From an uncultured Alphaproteobacteria bacterium (lineage in GTDB: Bacteria; Pseudomonadota; Alphaproteobacteria; Methylaequorales; Methylaequoraceae), in the NCBI GenBank assembly GCA_902563305.1, contig CACEWP010000011.1, positions 1-37,834 on the forward strand: 37,834 bases of DNA. Reading direction: 5' to 3'. Made by a program: the position numbers and the translations under genes. How positions within the stretch are numbered: position 1 is the first letter of the stretch; every line of letters begins with the position of its first letter. Positions 1 to 8,319 of this stretch are shown one piece after another. The notes under the pieces are model-generated. The model had not been told where the DNA came from. It made no database searches and saw only the letters and a list, made by a program, of their open reading frames with translations.

Positions 1-298
1 ATATGTCAAAATTTATATGCTGGAAAAAAAAAATTTTAATATAACCTATATTCTTAAAGAACTTGCAAAGTTAGGTATTTGCAATTTGTTGGTTGAAGGG
101 GGAAGAGAAATTTTTACATCTTTTATAAATCAAGATTTAGTGGATAAGATTATTATTTTTAGATCTAACTATTTTATAGGCTCACAAGGTTTAAATTTAG
201 TTGATTATTTAAGTGAAATTAAGAAAAGAAAATACGTTCTTAAACATCAATCGAATTTAAAAAATAATAGTATGGAAATTTTTGAAAAAGAAATTTAA
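1..298 (+). CDS. ribD: RibD C-terminal part (5-amino-6-(5-phosphoribosylamino)uracil reductase domain), partial
   Basis: Only the tail of the gene is present. The frame is open from base 2, and the first ATG at 17 is internal, not the start. The visible residues carry the RibD reductase signature: LLVEGG followed by a helix, then LVDKIIIFRS and FIGSQG, which match the NADPH-dependent reductase fold of bifunctional deaminase-reductases. The domain reduces the ribosyl side chain of the pyrimidine intermediate in riboflavin synthesis. The N-terminal deaminase domain, if present, lies outside the window. ribE starts 16 bases downstream on the same strand, which supports a rib operon. Confidence 0.88.
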   Translation, partial: YVKIYMLEKKNFNITYILKELAKLGICNLLVEGGREIFTSFINQDLVDKIIIFRSNYFIGSQGLNLVDYLSEIKKRKYVLKHQSNLKNNSMEIFEKEI

Positions 299-314
299 TT
301 AAAGTTTAAGATTA

Positions 315-890
315 ATGTTTACAGGAATAATAAAAGATGTTGGAGAAATAATAAGTTTTGACTTACAAAGTAAATTGCTCGTAATAAAATCAAATTTTAA
401 AGATTTAGTTTTAGGCGAATCTATTTCTTGTTCTGGTGTATGCTTGACAGTATCAAAGCTGAAAGAAGAAACTTTTTACTGCAATTTATCCTCAGAAACT
501 ATTTCAAAAACAAATTTCAAAATAAAAAAAGCTGGAGACAGGCTAAACCTTGAGAGATCACTTAAAATTGGTGAAGATCTAAGTGGACACTTAGTTTTTG
601 GGCATGTTGATGGAGTTGCACTTCTAAAAAAAATTAAAAATGATAAAGATTCTTGGGTTCTTAATTTTTCTCTTTCATCAAATATGTTAAAGTTTTTAAC
701 AGAAAAATGTTCAATCAGTATTGATGGTATTTCTCTGACAGTAAATAAAGTTTATAAAGATGGTTTTGATGTAAGTATTGTTCCTTATACTTGGCAAAAT
801 ACTAGTTTAAGATATTCTAAAATTGGAGAAAAATTTAATATTGAAATTGATATGTTAGCAAGATATGTATTTAAGGCTTTAAATAAATGA
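315..890 (+). CDS. ribE: Riboflavin synthase, alpha subunit
   Basis: The 191-residue protein opens with MFTGIIKDVGEI, the standard riboflavin synthase N-terminus, and contains two tandem lumazine-binding barrels (about residues 1-90 and 95-185). The first has SCSGVCLTV and the second has SIDGISLTVN, the paired ligand-binding motifs. The enzyme dismutates two 6,7-dimethyl-8-ribityllumazine molecules into riboflavin and the pyrimidinedione precursor. Its stop overlaps the ribBA start by 4 bp (ATGA), so the two genes are probably translationally coupled. Length is typical for the family. Confidence 0.97.
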   Translation: MFTGIIKDVGEIISFDLQSKLLVIKSNFKDLVLGESISCSGVCLTVSKLKEETFYCNLSSETISKTNFKIKKAGDRLNLERSLKIGEDLSGHLVFGHVDGVALLKKIKNDKDSWVLNFSLSSNMLKFLTEKCSISIDGISLTVNKVYKDGFDVSIVPYTWQNTSLRYSKIGEKFNIEIDMLARYVFKALNK

Positions 891-1960
891 AAACAATTTT
901 TTCACCAATATCAGAAATCATTAAAGATCTCTCAAAAGGTAAAATGGTAGTGATAGTTGATGATGAGAAAAGGGAGAATGAGGGAGACTTAATTTTTTCC
1001 GCAACACATGTTTCACCTCAAAAAATAAATTTTATGGCCAAATATGCAAGAGGTTTAATATGTTTAGCACTAGATAAAAAAAGATTTAGAAAGTTGGATT
1101 TAAAATTAATGACGGATAATAATCTAAGTAGGCATAGGACAGCATTCACAGTTTCTATAGAAGCAAAACGAGGAATTACCACTGGAATAAGCGCAAAGGA
1201 TAGAGCTGAAACAGTAAGAGTCGCAGTTTCACAAAATTCGAGACCATCCGATTTAGTTAGCCCAGGTCATATTTTTCCACTACTTGCAAAAGATGGAGGT
1301 GTATTAGAGCGAGCAGGACACACTGAGGCAGCTGTTGATTTATCTAGATTGGCAAATAGTCAACCCTACGGTGTTATTTGTGAAATTATGAATGATGATG
1401 GCTCAATGGCTCGTTTTAATGATTTAAAAAAATTTTGTAAAAAACATAAATTAAAAATGTCATCAATTAAAGATTTAATAGAGTATAAATTGAAAAAAGA
1501 TAAATTCATAAAATGTATTAAAAATGAAGATTTAAGTTTGCCAAAATTTGGTGACTTTAAAATTTTCGTCTACAAGAATTTGATTGATGAAACTGAACAT
1601 CTGGCATTGGTTAAAGGAAAAATTTTACGTAACAAAAATATAATGGTTAGGATGCACAGTTTAAATATTATTTCTGATCTTCTTGATTTTAACAACAAAG
1701 ATTTAGAAAAGTCTTTAGAAATCATATCTAAAAATAAGTGTGGTGTAATTGTGTTGGTAAGAAATCCCGAAAAGGAAATGAGAAAAAAAAATTCGGAAAA
1801 AGTAAAAAATAATAATAAAATTTTAAAAGAATACGGAGTTGGAGCTCAGATATTGATAGACTTAGGTGTTAATAAAATTACTTTATTAACTAAATCATCA
1901 AAGAATATTGTTGGTATTGATGGTTTTGGATTAAAAATTAATGGAACAAAAAAAATTTAA
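887..1960 (+). CDS. ribBA: DHBP synthase with degenerate GTP cyclohydrolase II-like domain (RibBA/RibBX type)
   Basis: Residues about 5-200 are a 3,4-dihydroxy-2-butanone-4-phosphate synthase, with the acidic metal-binding loop DDEKRENEGD (25-34) and ERAGHTEAAVDL (141-152). This domain makes the four-carbon precursor from ribulose 5-phosphate. Residues about 210-355 align with GTP cyclohydrolase II (LPKFGDF, VRMHS, GVGAQIL, LGVNKITLLT) but lack its chemistry. The zinc cysteines expected as HSEC and RCDCG are replaced by HSLN (257-260) and an Asn/Asp/Lys stretch, and the GRGIG loop reads NPEKEM. The second half is therefore probably not a GTP cyclohydrolase. Such proteins are known in proteobacteria as RibBX. 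The gene overlaps ribE by 4 bp and ribH by 20 bp. Confidence 0.93.
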   Translation: MKTIFSPISEIIKDLSKGKMVVIVDDEKRENEGDLIFSATHVSPQKINFMAKYARGLICLALDKKRFRKLDLKLMTDNNLSRHRTAFTVSIEAKRGITTGISAKDRAETVRVAVSQNSRPSDLVSPGHIFPLLAKDGGVLERAGHTEAAVDLSRLANSQPYGVICEIMNDDGSMARFNDLKKFCKKHKLKMSSIKDLIEYKLKKDKFIKCIKNEDLSLPKFGDFKIFVYKNLIDETEHLALVKGKILRNKNIMVRMHSLNIISDLLDFNNKDLEKSLEIISKNKCGVIVLVRNPEKEMRKKNSEKVKNNNKILKEYGVGAQILIDLGVNKITLLTKSSKNIVGIDGFGLKINGTKKI

Positions 1961-2366
1961 AAAGATACTAATTATTTTTTCTGATTTTTATTCAGAAGTT
2001 TCAAAAAACCTTATTGATGGTGCTGAGAGTTATTTAAATCAGAATAATATTTCTTTTGAAAAGAAAAAGGTTGATGGTTCTTTAGAAATTCCATTTTTAC
2101 TCCATAAATTCAAAAATAAGTTTGATGGTTTCATTGTCTTAGGATGTGTCATTAAAGGTGAAACAGATCATTATGAAATAGTTAAAAATATTTGTTTAAA
2201 TGCAGTTTATGCCTTTGCATACAAAGAATGTATCCCATTAGGTTGTGGTATCTTGACAGTAAATAACCTTGAACAAGCAATCGTGAGATCTGATGTCAAA
2301 AAAAAAAATCTTGGAGAGGCAGCGGCGAAAGCATGTTGCAACCTTTTAAAAATAATTAAAGATTAA
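1941..2366 (+). CDS. ribH: 6,7-dimethyl-8-ribityllumazine synthase
   Basis: The protein has 141 residues. LGCVIKGETDHYEIV (about 68-82) is the conserved substrate loop with the general-base histidine, and PLGCGILTVNNLEQA follows as in other lumazine synthases. It condenses the ribitylamino-pyrimidine with the butanone phosphate made by the RibB domain upstream. The start lies inside the ribBA 3' end (20 bp overlap), so translation is likely coupled. Length is at the short end of the normal range. Confidence 0.96.
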   Translation: MEQKKFKKILIIFSDFYSEVSKNLIDGAESYLNQNNISFEKKKVDGSLEIPFLLHKFKNKFDGFIVLGCVIKGETDHYEIVKNICLNAVYAFAYKECIPLGCGILTVNNLEQAIVRSDVKKKNLGEAAAKACCNLLKIIKD

Positions 2367-2467
2367 ATTCTATATTATCGTTTCCAGTATTTAGTAATAG
2401 TCAAATTAACTTTCTAATGTATTATTAATTTATGATTTAATCTTAAATTAAAGGCTAACTTTAAGTT

Positions 2468-2929
2468 ATGAGAAAGAAAATAATTGCTAAATCACTTTCA
2501 AGATATTTAGCAGTTCAGGCGATATTTAATCAGAGTTTTGGTTTTGATAAAAAAAAAATTGAGCAGGATTTTTTTGATCAAAATGACTCAAAATTCAATA
2601 TTGATTTAGACTGTGAGTTAGATATGAAGAAGTTTAATAAGATATTTTTTAAAAAAATTTTTAATAATGTTTTTGAAAAGGAAGAATATATTTACGATCT
2701 TATAAGCAAGAATCTTGAAAGTAGTTGGACTTTAAGCAGGTTGCCAAAAGTTTTGCAAGCAATTTTAAAAGTAGCGATTTCTGAAATGATAACATACCCC
2801 AGAACATCAATTGGGATAATAATAACAGAATATTTGATGTTAGCAGAATCTTTTAGTATTGAAAAAGAAACTAACTTTATAAATGCTATACTCGACAAAA
2901 TTCATAAAACACTTCAAGTAAATGAATAA
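2468..2929 (+). CDS. nusB: Transcription antitermination factor NusB
   Basis: The 153-residue all-helical protein starts with an Arg/Lys-rich stretch and SRYLAVQAIFNQSF, typical of NusB helix 1. It ends with the family's C-terminal helices: LPKVLQAILKVAISEMI, then IIITEYLMLAESF and ETNFINAILDKI. NusB binds NusE (S10) and boxA RNA in rRNA antitermination. The order ribH-nusB-thiL is common in Proteobacteria. The stop overlaps thiL by 8 bp. A 101-bp gap separates it from ribH; I see no convincing promoter or terminator there. Confidence 0.93.
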   Translation: MRKKIIAKSLSRYLAVQAIFNQSFGFDKKKIEQDFFDQNDSKFNIDLDCELDMKKFNKIFFKKIFNNVFEKEEYIYDLISKNLESSWTLSRLPKVLQAILKVAISEMITYPRTSIGIIITEYLMLAESFSIEKETNFINAILDKIHKTLQVNE

Positions 2930-3869
2930 AGAACAGTTCATTATAGAAAATTATTTTTTGCCACTTGCTGATAATCGGGAGTCGTTGCGCTTAAAAAATG
3001 ATGCAGCTTTTTTAAGAGATAAGAATCTTGTGATTTCAACAGATATGATGATTGAAGGTCAACACTTTACAAAAAAACACAATCCTGAGACTTTGGCAAA
3101 AAAGTTACTAAGAATTAATTTATCTGATATAGCTGCGATGGGAGCAGATCCTTTAGGTTTTTTGCTTAATGTTGCAATTCCTAATGTAGACTATGATAAA
3201 TGGTTAAAATTGTTTGTAAGAGGTTTAAAAGATGATATGAAAAAATATAAATTGAAACTTTTTGGAGGAGACATGAGTTGTTCAAAAAAAGTTTTTTTAA
3301 GTGTTACTATTCTTGGTAAGACAAAAAAGTATTCTCACTTAAAAAACTTTACTGAAAGTAACTCAGATATATATGTTACTGGGAATATTGGAGATGCAGG
3401 CTTGGGATTAAAAATAAATCAAAAAATGCCGAGTTTTAACTGCTCTAAGGTTTGTAAACAAAGATTAATCAATAAACACCTTATACCTTCACCTAGATTA
3501 AATATTGGAAGACTTTTACTTAATAAAGTAGAATTTTGCACTGATATATCAGATGGACTGATTGAAGAGCTTTTAGTTATTTCAAAACGTTCAAAAAAAC
3601 AAGTTAATATTTTTTTAGAAAACATCCCTATATCACCTGAAACACAAGAAGTTTTGAGTAAAAATAAACAAAAAGAAGTATGGGAGACCATTTTATTTGG
3701 TGGAGAAGACTATGAATTACTTTTCTCACTTAAGCCAAATAAGAACTTAGAAAGATATAAAGAAAAAATAACAAAAATAGGATTTTTCTCAGATGGAAGC
3801 GGAGTAAGGATTTATGATAAAGATGGAAATCAATTTTTAACAAAAAAAAGGGGATTTAGTCATTTTTAA
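2922..3869 (+). CDS. thiL: Thiamine-monophosphate kinase
   Basis: The protein has 315 residues and the AIRS/PurM-like kinase fold. It shows STDMMIEGQHF, MGADPLGFLL, GGDMSCS, the aspartate motif CTDISDGLIEEL and the C-terminal GGEDYELLF. ThiL phosphorylates thiamine monophosphate to thiamine pyrophosphate. One deviation is that the usual paired aspartate motif (D-D-A-A) near the N-terminus reads NDAA (N26, D27), so one Mg-binding acidic residue is changed to Asn. All other motifs are intact. The gene overlaps nusB by 8 bp; hppA follows after 65 bp with its own likely promoter. Confidence 0.93.
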   Translation: MNKEQFIIENYFLPLADNRESLRLKNDAAFLRDKNLVISTDMMIEGQHFTKKHNPETLAKKLLRINLSDIAAMGADPLGFLLNVAIPNVDYDKWLKLFVRGLKDDMKKYKLKLFGGDMSCSKKVFLSVTILGKTKKYSHLKNFTESNSDIYVTGNIGDAGLGLKINQKMPSFNCSKVCKQRLINKHLIPSPRLNIGRLLLNKVEFCTDISDGLIEELLVISKRSKKQVNIFLENIPISPETQEVLSKNKQKEVWETILFGGEDYELLFSLKPNKNLERYKEKITKIGFFSDGSGVRIYDKDGNQFLTKKRGFSHF

Positions 3870-3880
3870 TTAATTTATTA

Positions 3881-3908
3881 TTGAACAAGAAATCTAATAT
3901 GTTATAAG
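3881..3908 (+). promoter_or_regulatory. Candidate sigma-70 promoter for hppA
   Basis: TTGAAC (3881-3886) and TATAAG (3903-3908) are separated by 16 bases, which puts the start of transcription about 20 bases before the hppA ATG at 3935. It lies in the 65-bp gap after thiL. It was judged by eye against the consensus in an AT-rich background, so confidence is moderate. Confidence 0.45.
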
Positions 3909-3934
3909 GTTCCATTATTAAGTTTATTTGAATT

Positions 3935-6034
3935 ATGCTTCTAGAATTTTCTATCGTTTTATTATGCTCCTTTCTTTCAATTGGTTTTGGAGCATACACA
4001 ACTAAAAAAATATTGAAGGAACCTCAGGGATCAGACAAGATGAAAGAGATAGCATCTGCTATTCAAGAGGGAGCTCAGGCCTACTTAAACAGACAATATG
4101 TTACCATTTCAATTGTTGGAATACTTATTACTATTATTCTTTACTTTCTCATACATAACCCTTACGTAGCTATAGGATTTGTAATTGGTGCATTTCTATC
4201 GGGTTTGGCTGGTTACATAGGAATGTTTGTATCTGTAAGAGCAAATGTTAGAACTACGCAAGCAGCAACAGAAAGTATAGATAAGGCACTTGATATCTCA
4301 TTTAAATCAGGAGCGATTACTGGTTTTCTTGTCGTTGGATTTGGTTTGTTAGGCCTTGTTGGATATTATTGGTTTCTATTCCTAAAGTTTGGTCAAACTC
4401 AAGGAAGAGAGATTGTTGAAGCAATGATTGCACTAAGTTTTGGAGCATCTTTAATATCAATCTTTGCAAGACTGGGTGGTGGAATATTTACTAAAGGGGC
4501 TGATGTTGGAGCTGATTTGGTAGGAAAAATTGAAGCAGGTATTCCTGAAGATGATCCAAGAAATCCCGCTGTGATTGCAGATAATGTTGGGGATAACGTA
4601 GGGGATTGTGCAGGAATGGCAGCTGATCTGTTCGAGACCTATGCTGTAACAATCGTGGGAACAATGGTGCTTGGATTAATTTTATTTGATAGTGGTGACC
4701 AACAAACTTTTATGATGTTTCCACTTCTAATAGCAGGCGTTTGCATAATTTCATCTCTGGTAGGTGCTTATTATGTAAAACTTGGTGAAGGATCTAAAAA
4801 CATAATGGGTGCTCTATACAAAGGGCTAATAATTACAGCATTAGCCTCTATATTACTAATTTATATGGTGACTGACTTCTTTATTGGAACAGATAAGCTG
4901 ATTATCAATAGTGATCTTTTTATAGAGTCATTTTTAGGAATAGATTTATTTTATTGTGCCATAATAGGACTATCAGTTACAGGCCTTATAGTATGGATAA
5001 CTGAATATTATACTAGTACAGAATTCAACCCTGTAAAATCAGTTGCTCGCTCGTCTCAATCAGGTCATGCCACAAATATTATCCAAGGATTAGCTGTTTC
5101 AATGCAATCAACTGCATTGCCAACCCTAGTGATTATACTGGGGATTCTTTTATCATATAAATTTGCAGGATTATATGGAATTTCTATTGCTGCAACTACC
5201 ATGCTAGCTCTTGCGGGAATGATTGTAGCTCTCGATGCCTATGGGCCAGTTACAGATAATGCAGGTGGAATTGCAGAAATGTCAAATTTATCTGAGGATG
5301 TTAGAAAGACAACTGATGCACTTGATGCGGTAGGCAATACTACTAAAGCAGTAACTAAGGGATATGCAATTGGATCAGCAGGGTTAGCATCTCTTGTCCT
5401 GTTTGGTGCATATACTCAAGACCTTAAGTATTACTTTCCAAATTTAGATATAAAATTTGCTTTAGATGACCCTTATGTTGTTGTCGGTCTTTTGATTGGC
5501 GGTATGCTTCCATATTTGTTTGGTTCTATGGGAATGACGGCAGTTGGAAGAACAGCAGAAAAAATAGTGAACGAAGTTAGGAGACAGTTTTCAGAAAATA
5601 AAGGAATTATGACTGGAAAGTCTAAACCTGAGTACGGTAAAGCAGTCGATATTCTTACTAAAGAAGCCATCTATGCAATGATTTTACCCTCAATGCTTCC
5701 TGTACTTGCTCCGTTTATTACATATTACATAATTTACATAATTGCAGGAGAATCTGGACCTGCTTTTGTAACTGTTGGAGCAATGTTGCTTGGTACTATT
5801 GTTACAGGTTTGTTTGTTGCAATATCTATGACCTCTGGCGGAGGTGCATGGGATAATGCGAAAAAATACATTGAGGATGGTAATTTTGGGGGAAAAAACT
5901 CGGAAGCACATAAATCTGCTGTAACTGGTGATACCGTTGGAGATCCATATAAGGATACCGCTGGACCTGCAATTAATCCCATGATTAAGATAATCAACAT
6001 TGTATCTATACTTCTATTGTCAATGTTATCTTAA
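3935..6034 (+). CDS. hppA: Membrane-bound H+-translocating pyrophosphatase, K+-independent type
   Basis: The 699-residue membrane protein has about 16 hydrophobic segments. The catalytic loop reads [20 protein letters not shown] then [20 protein letters not shown], with the aspartates that bind magnesium pyrophosphate. [16 protein letters not shown] carries the lysine that marks potassium-independent proton-pumping enzymes (the K+-dependent class has Ala there). The C-terminal [15 protein letters not shown] and [18 protein letters not shown] motifs are intact. The enzyme couples PPi hydrolysis to proton export across the inner membrane. The nearby PPi-dependent phosphofructokinase suggests PPi is an energy currency in this cell. 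It converges on bamE with a 7-bp gap. Confidence 0.98.
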   Translation: MLLEFSIVLLCSFLSIGFGAYTTKKILKEPQGSDKMKEIASAIQEGAQAYLNRQYVTISIVGILITIILYFLIHNPYVAIGFVIGAFLSGLAGYIGMFVSVRANVRTTQAATESIDKALDISFKSGAITGFLVVGFGLLGLVGYYWFLFLKFGQTQGREIVEAMIALSFGASLISIFARLGGGIFTKGADVGADLVGKIEAGIPEDDPRNPAVIADNVGDNVGDCAGMAADLFETYAVTIVGTMVLGLILFDSGDQQTFMMFPLLIAGVCIISSLVGAYYVKLGEGSKNIMGALYKGLIITALASILLIYMVTDFFIGTDKLIINSDLFIESFLGIDLFYCAIIGLSVTGLIVWITEYYTSTEFNPVKSVARSSQSGHATNIIQGLAVSMQSTALPTLVIILGILLSYKFAGLYGISIAATTMLALAGMIVALDAYGPVTDNAGGIAEMSNLSEDVRKTTDALDAVGNTTKAVTKGYAIGSAGLASLVLFGAYTQDLKYYFPNLDIKFALDDPYVVVGLLIGGMLPYLFGSMGMTAVGRTAEKIVNEVRRQFSENKGIMTGKSKPEYGKAVDILTKEAIYAMILPSMLPVLAPFITYYIIYIIAGESGPAFVTVGAMLLGTIVTGLFVAISMTSGGGAWDNAKKYIEDGNFGGKNSEAHKSAVTGDTVGDPYKDTAGPAINPMIKIINIVSILLLSMLS

Positions 6035-6041
6035 GATTTTA

Positions 6042-6503
6042 TTAATCCTCAGCTTTTCCACTTCCAAGAATTGGACCGCCTCTTTTCATTCCAGGAACGC
6101 CAAAATTCCCTAAAAGTTGTTGTAATAATGACTGTTTCGCACCCCCAGTCTTTGTTTCAAGGGAGGACATAGCCACCTCCGTAGATAAGGACTTATCGTA
6201 AAAGAAAATATTTCTGAGTTTATTATCCTTATTAAACTTTAATTCTAAAATATATTGCTCTACAACTTTTGATTTCATGAAAGCAACCTTTGATTTCAAT
6301 GTCCCAATATAATAAAAGGCATTGTCACCCAAACTACCTTTAAATGAGGGTTCTCCTAAAATTTGAGTTACCGATCGCTTATCGTCTTTACCAATTTTGA
6401 GTATTGAAAGAGTATCTGCATCAGGTAAATTACCGTTGATAATTTTCTTTGAAGCACAAGATGATAATATTAATATAACAAAACAATAAATTAATTTTTT
6501 CAT
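6042..6503 (-). CDS. bamE: BamE-like (SmpA/OmlA family) outer-membrane lipoprotein
   Basis: The 153-residue protein has a lipoprotein signal peptide: MKK, a hydrophobic stretch, and lipobox LSSC with Cys16 as the lipidation site. ILKIGKDDKRSVTQILGEPS matches the SmpA/BamE fold, and the YYIG and Lys-rich strands follow. BamE stabilises the beta-barrel assembly complex. A bamE gene divergent from a bc1 chaperone is a frequent alphaproteobacterial arrangement. The C-terminal tail (GVPGMKRGGPILGSGK) is Gly/Pro-rich and not part of the fold. Its ATG (complement of 6501-6503) shares two bases with the ATG of the divergent neighbour. Confidence 0.82.
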   Translation of the reverse strand: MKKLIYCFVILILSSCASKKIINGNLPDADTLSILKIGKDDKRSVTQILGEPSFKGSLGDNAFYYIGTLKSKVAFMKSKVVEQYILELKFNKDNKLRNIFFYDKSLSTEVAMSSLETKTGGAKQSLLQQLLGNFGVPGMKRGGPILGSGKAED

Positions 6504-7005
6504 GATCCTTTTCTTTAATAATAAAAAAAAAAAATTAGATTTTATTTATAATAAAATCGTTAAAGAATCAAAAGATTCTTTTTCTTTAATATACAAGAAT
6601 AATAAAAATATAGAACAGTTTAGAGAGTTTTTTCAATTAAATTTAATTTTAATTTTATGGTATATGAAAAAAAATAAAATTAAAAACAAATATTTAGACT
6701 ATATAATTAAAATTTTTATCAGAGATTTGGAGGGTATGATCATTGAATTAGGTGGTTCAGAAACAAGTTTTAGAAAAAAAATAAGAACAATGATTGAAAA
6801 TTTTTATGGTAGACTTTACGCATTCTCAGAGTTATTTGATAAATATAATCATTTTAATAAAAACAATACCAAAAGTTTAATCAGAAAAAATTTTTATTTT
6901 CTTTCAGATCACGAACCTATTCTTGTTTATTTAAATAATAATATCTCATTCATTAAAAATCTTGAATTAGATGACTTTTGGAATGCAAAATTTTTATTTA
7001 AATAA
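6502..7005 (+). CDS. Ubiquinol-cytochrome c chaperone (CBP3) family protein
   Basis: The 167-residue, Lys/Asn-rich protein contains the CBP3 core: DLEGMIIELGGSETSFRKK then IRTMIENFYGRLYAFSELF. This corresponds to the family's (D)-x-R-E-x-G-x-(G/S)-D-x-x-V-x-K-K-(I/V)-x-x-M-x-x-x-FYGR pattern. Members assist cytochrome b / bc1 complex assembly. Genomic position supports the call: in alphaproteobacteria the gene sits between bamE and the rpmF-plsX-fabH run. The start is the only plausible Met, and it overlaps the divergent bamE ATG. Codons 8-11 are a 12-A homopolymer. The DUF177/YceD gene that often follows is absent here. Confidence 0.75.
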   Translation: MILFFNNKKKKLDFIYNKIVKESKDSFSLIYKNNKNIEQFREFFQLNLILILWYMKKNKIKNKYLDYIIKIFIRDLEGMIIELGGSETSFRKKIRTMIENFYGRLYAFSELFDKYNHFNKNNTKSLIRKNFYFLSDHEPILVYLNNNISFIKNLELDDFWNAKFLFK

Positions 7006-7068
7006 GTTTTTTATTTTAAAAAAATATTGTTATTCTTCTTTTTTTTATGTACAAGTCAAGATTACTTA

Positions 7069-7074
7069 TATAAT
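7069..7074 (+). promoter_or_regulatory. Candidate -10 element upstream of rpmF
   Basis: A perfect TATAAT ends 11 bases before the rpmF ATG (7086). The -35 region is poor (TTATGT-like at 18-base spacing). If used, the transcript would begin about 5 bases before the start codon. No Shine-Dalgarno sequence is visible, so rpmF may be translated from a near-leaderless mRNA. This is inference from position only. Confidence 0.35.
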
Positions 7075-7085
7075 TTTATTGAACA

Positions 7086-7301
7086 ATGGCAGTACCAAAA
7101 AGAAAAACCACTCCATCTAGAAGAGGTAAAAGACGCTCCCACGATGCACATCTAGCTATTAATTCTATTGAATGTCCAAATTGCGGTGAATTTAAGTTAG
7201 CCCACCACGTTTGTGGAGCCTGCGGCTATTACAATAAAAAAGAAATCATAGATAAGACTGAATCGTCAGAAGATGATTTAAATTCAGACTCCGAAAAATA
7301 G
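7086..7301 (+). CDS. rpmF: 50S ribosomal protein L32
   Basis: The 71-residue protein has the L32 start [20 protein letters not shown] and four cysteines in CPNCG (C30, C33) and CGACG (C43, C46). This is the zinc-binding form of L32. The acidic C-terminal extension ([13 protein letters not shown]) is longer than in many homologues. The gene sits directly before plsX-fabH, as in most Proteobacteria. Confidence 0.97.
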   Translation: MAVPKRKTTPSRRGKRRSHDAHLAINSIECPNCGEFKLAHHVCGACGYYNKKEIIDKTESSEDDLNSDSEK

Positions 7302-7314
7302 ACTAGGAATAATT

Positions 7315-8319
7315 TTGAAACAAATAGTATTGGCCATTGATGTTATGGGAGGAGATCACGGTCCTAGAGCAACAATCGAGGGTGTCGAAATGGCATCTAA
7401 AATTTATCCTCATGTGAAGTTTAAACTTTTTGGTGACAAAAAAAAATCTGAAGATCAATTAAATAAACTTCTTTTAAAAGATTATGAGTTTTTTCATACA
7501 GATGAAAGTATCAAGTCAGATGATGAACCAGTAAATGCGCTTAGAAAATTAAAAAAATCTAGTATGAGACTTGGAATTAATGATATTTCTGAGAATACAG
7601 CAGATGGATTTGTTTCGGCAGGAAATACAGGTGCTTTAATGGCAATATCGAAGTTTGTCTTAAAAACTTTAAATGGGATTAATCGGCCAGCAATTGCTGG
7701 TCTAATGCCGACTTTGAAAGGTCAAACTGTGATATTGGATTTAGGTGCTAATGTAGACTGTTCAAACCATAATTTGGTACAGTTTGCTTTAATGGGTGAT
7801 ATTTTTTCTCAGGCTGTTCTCGGTATTCAAAAACCTAGAGTTGGATTGTTAAACGTTGGTTCTGAACTAATAAAGGGAAATGAGATTGTTAAACAAACAT
7901 ATGCCGATTTAAGAAAAATTGAAAAAAAAATTAATTTTCACGGTTTTGTCGAAGGAAATGATATAAATAAAGGTATAGTTGATGTAGTTGTTACTGATGG
8001 TTTCTCTGGAAATATTGCCCTAAAAACTGCAGAAGGAGTAGCTGAATTGATATTTACATTTTTAAAAAATTCCTACAAAAGTTCCTTTATCTCAAAAATT
8101 GGATATCTACTATCTAAACCTGCTTTGAATAGATTTAAAACTAGAATTGATCCCAGAAAATACAATGGTGCAGTTTTGTTGGGACTTAATGGAATAGTTG
8201 TAAAAAGTCATGGAGGCACAGATGCATTTGGATTTTGTAATGCAATAGGGGTAGCGGTCTCCCTTATTGAAAATTCCTATATTTATCAAATAAAAAAAAA
8301 ATTGGAGTTATACACATAA
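7315..8319 (+). CDS. plsX: Phosphate acyltransferase PlsX
   Basis: The 334-residue protein begins with the PlsX signature (VLAIDVMGGDHGP) and has VSAGNTGALM, LDLGANVDC, LNVGSE and VVTDGFSGNIALK. PlsX converts acyl-ACP to acyl-phosphate for the first acylation of glycerol-3-phosphate. The start codon is TTG at 7315; no ATG exists upstream of the conserved N-terminus. An AGGA ribosome site lies about 7 bases before it. The stop overlaps the fabH ATG by one base (TAATG), linking phospholipid and fatty-acid initiation. Confidence 0.97.
   Translation: MKQIVLAIDVMGGDHGPRATIEGVEMASKIYPHVKFKLFGDKKKSEDQLNKLLLKDYEFFHTDESIKSDDEPVNALRKLKKSSMRLGINDISENTADGFVSAGNTGALMAISKFVLKTLNGINRPAIAGLMPTLKGQTVILDLGANVDCSNHNLVQFALMGDIFSQAVLGIQKPRVGLLNVGSELIKGNEIVKQTYADLRKIEKKINFHGFVEGNDINKGIVDVVVTDGFSGNIALKTAEGVAELIFTFLKNSYKSSFISKIGYLLSKPALNRFKTRIDPRKYNGAVLLGLNGIVVKSHGGTDAFGFCNAIGVAVSLIENSYIYQIKKKLELYT

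Noticed and set aside
5690-6000. Overlapping minus-strand frames opposite the hppA 3' end
   Set aside because: They are shadows of a conserved membrane-protein gene; their composition follows the hppA codons.
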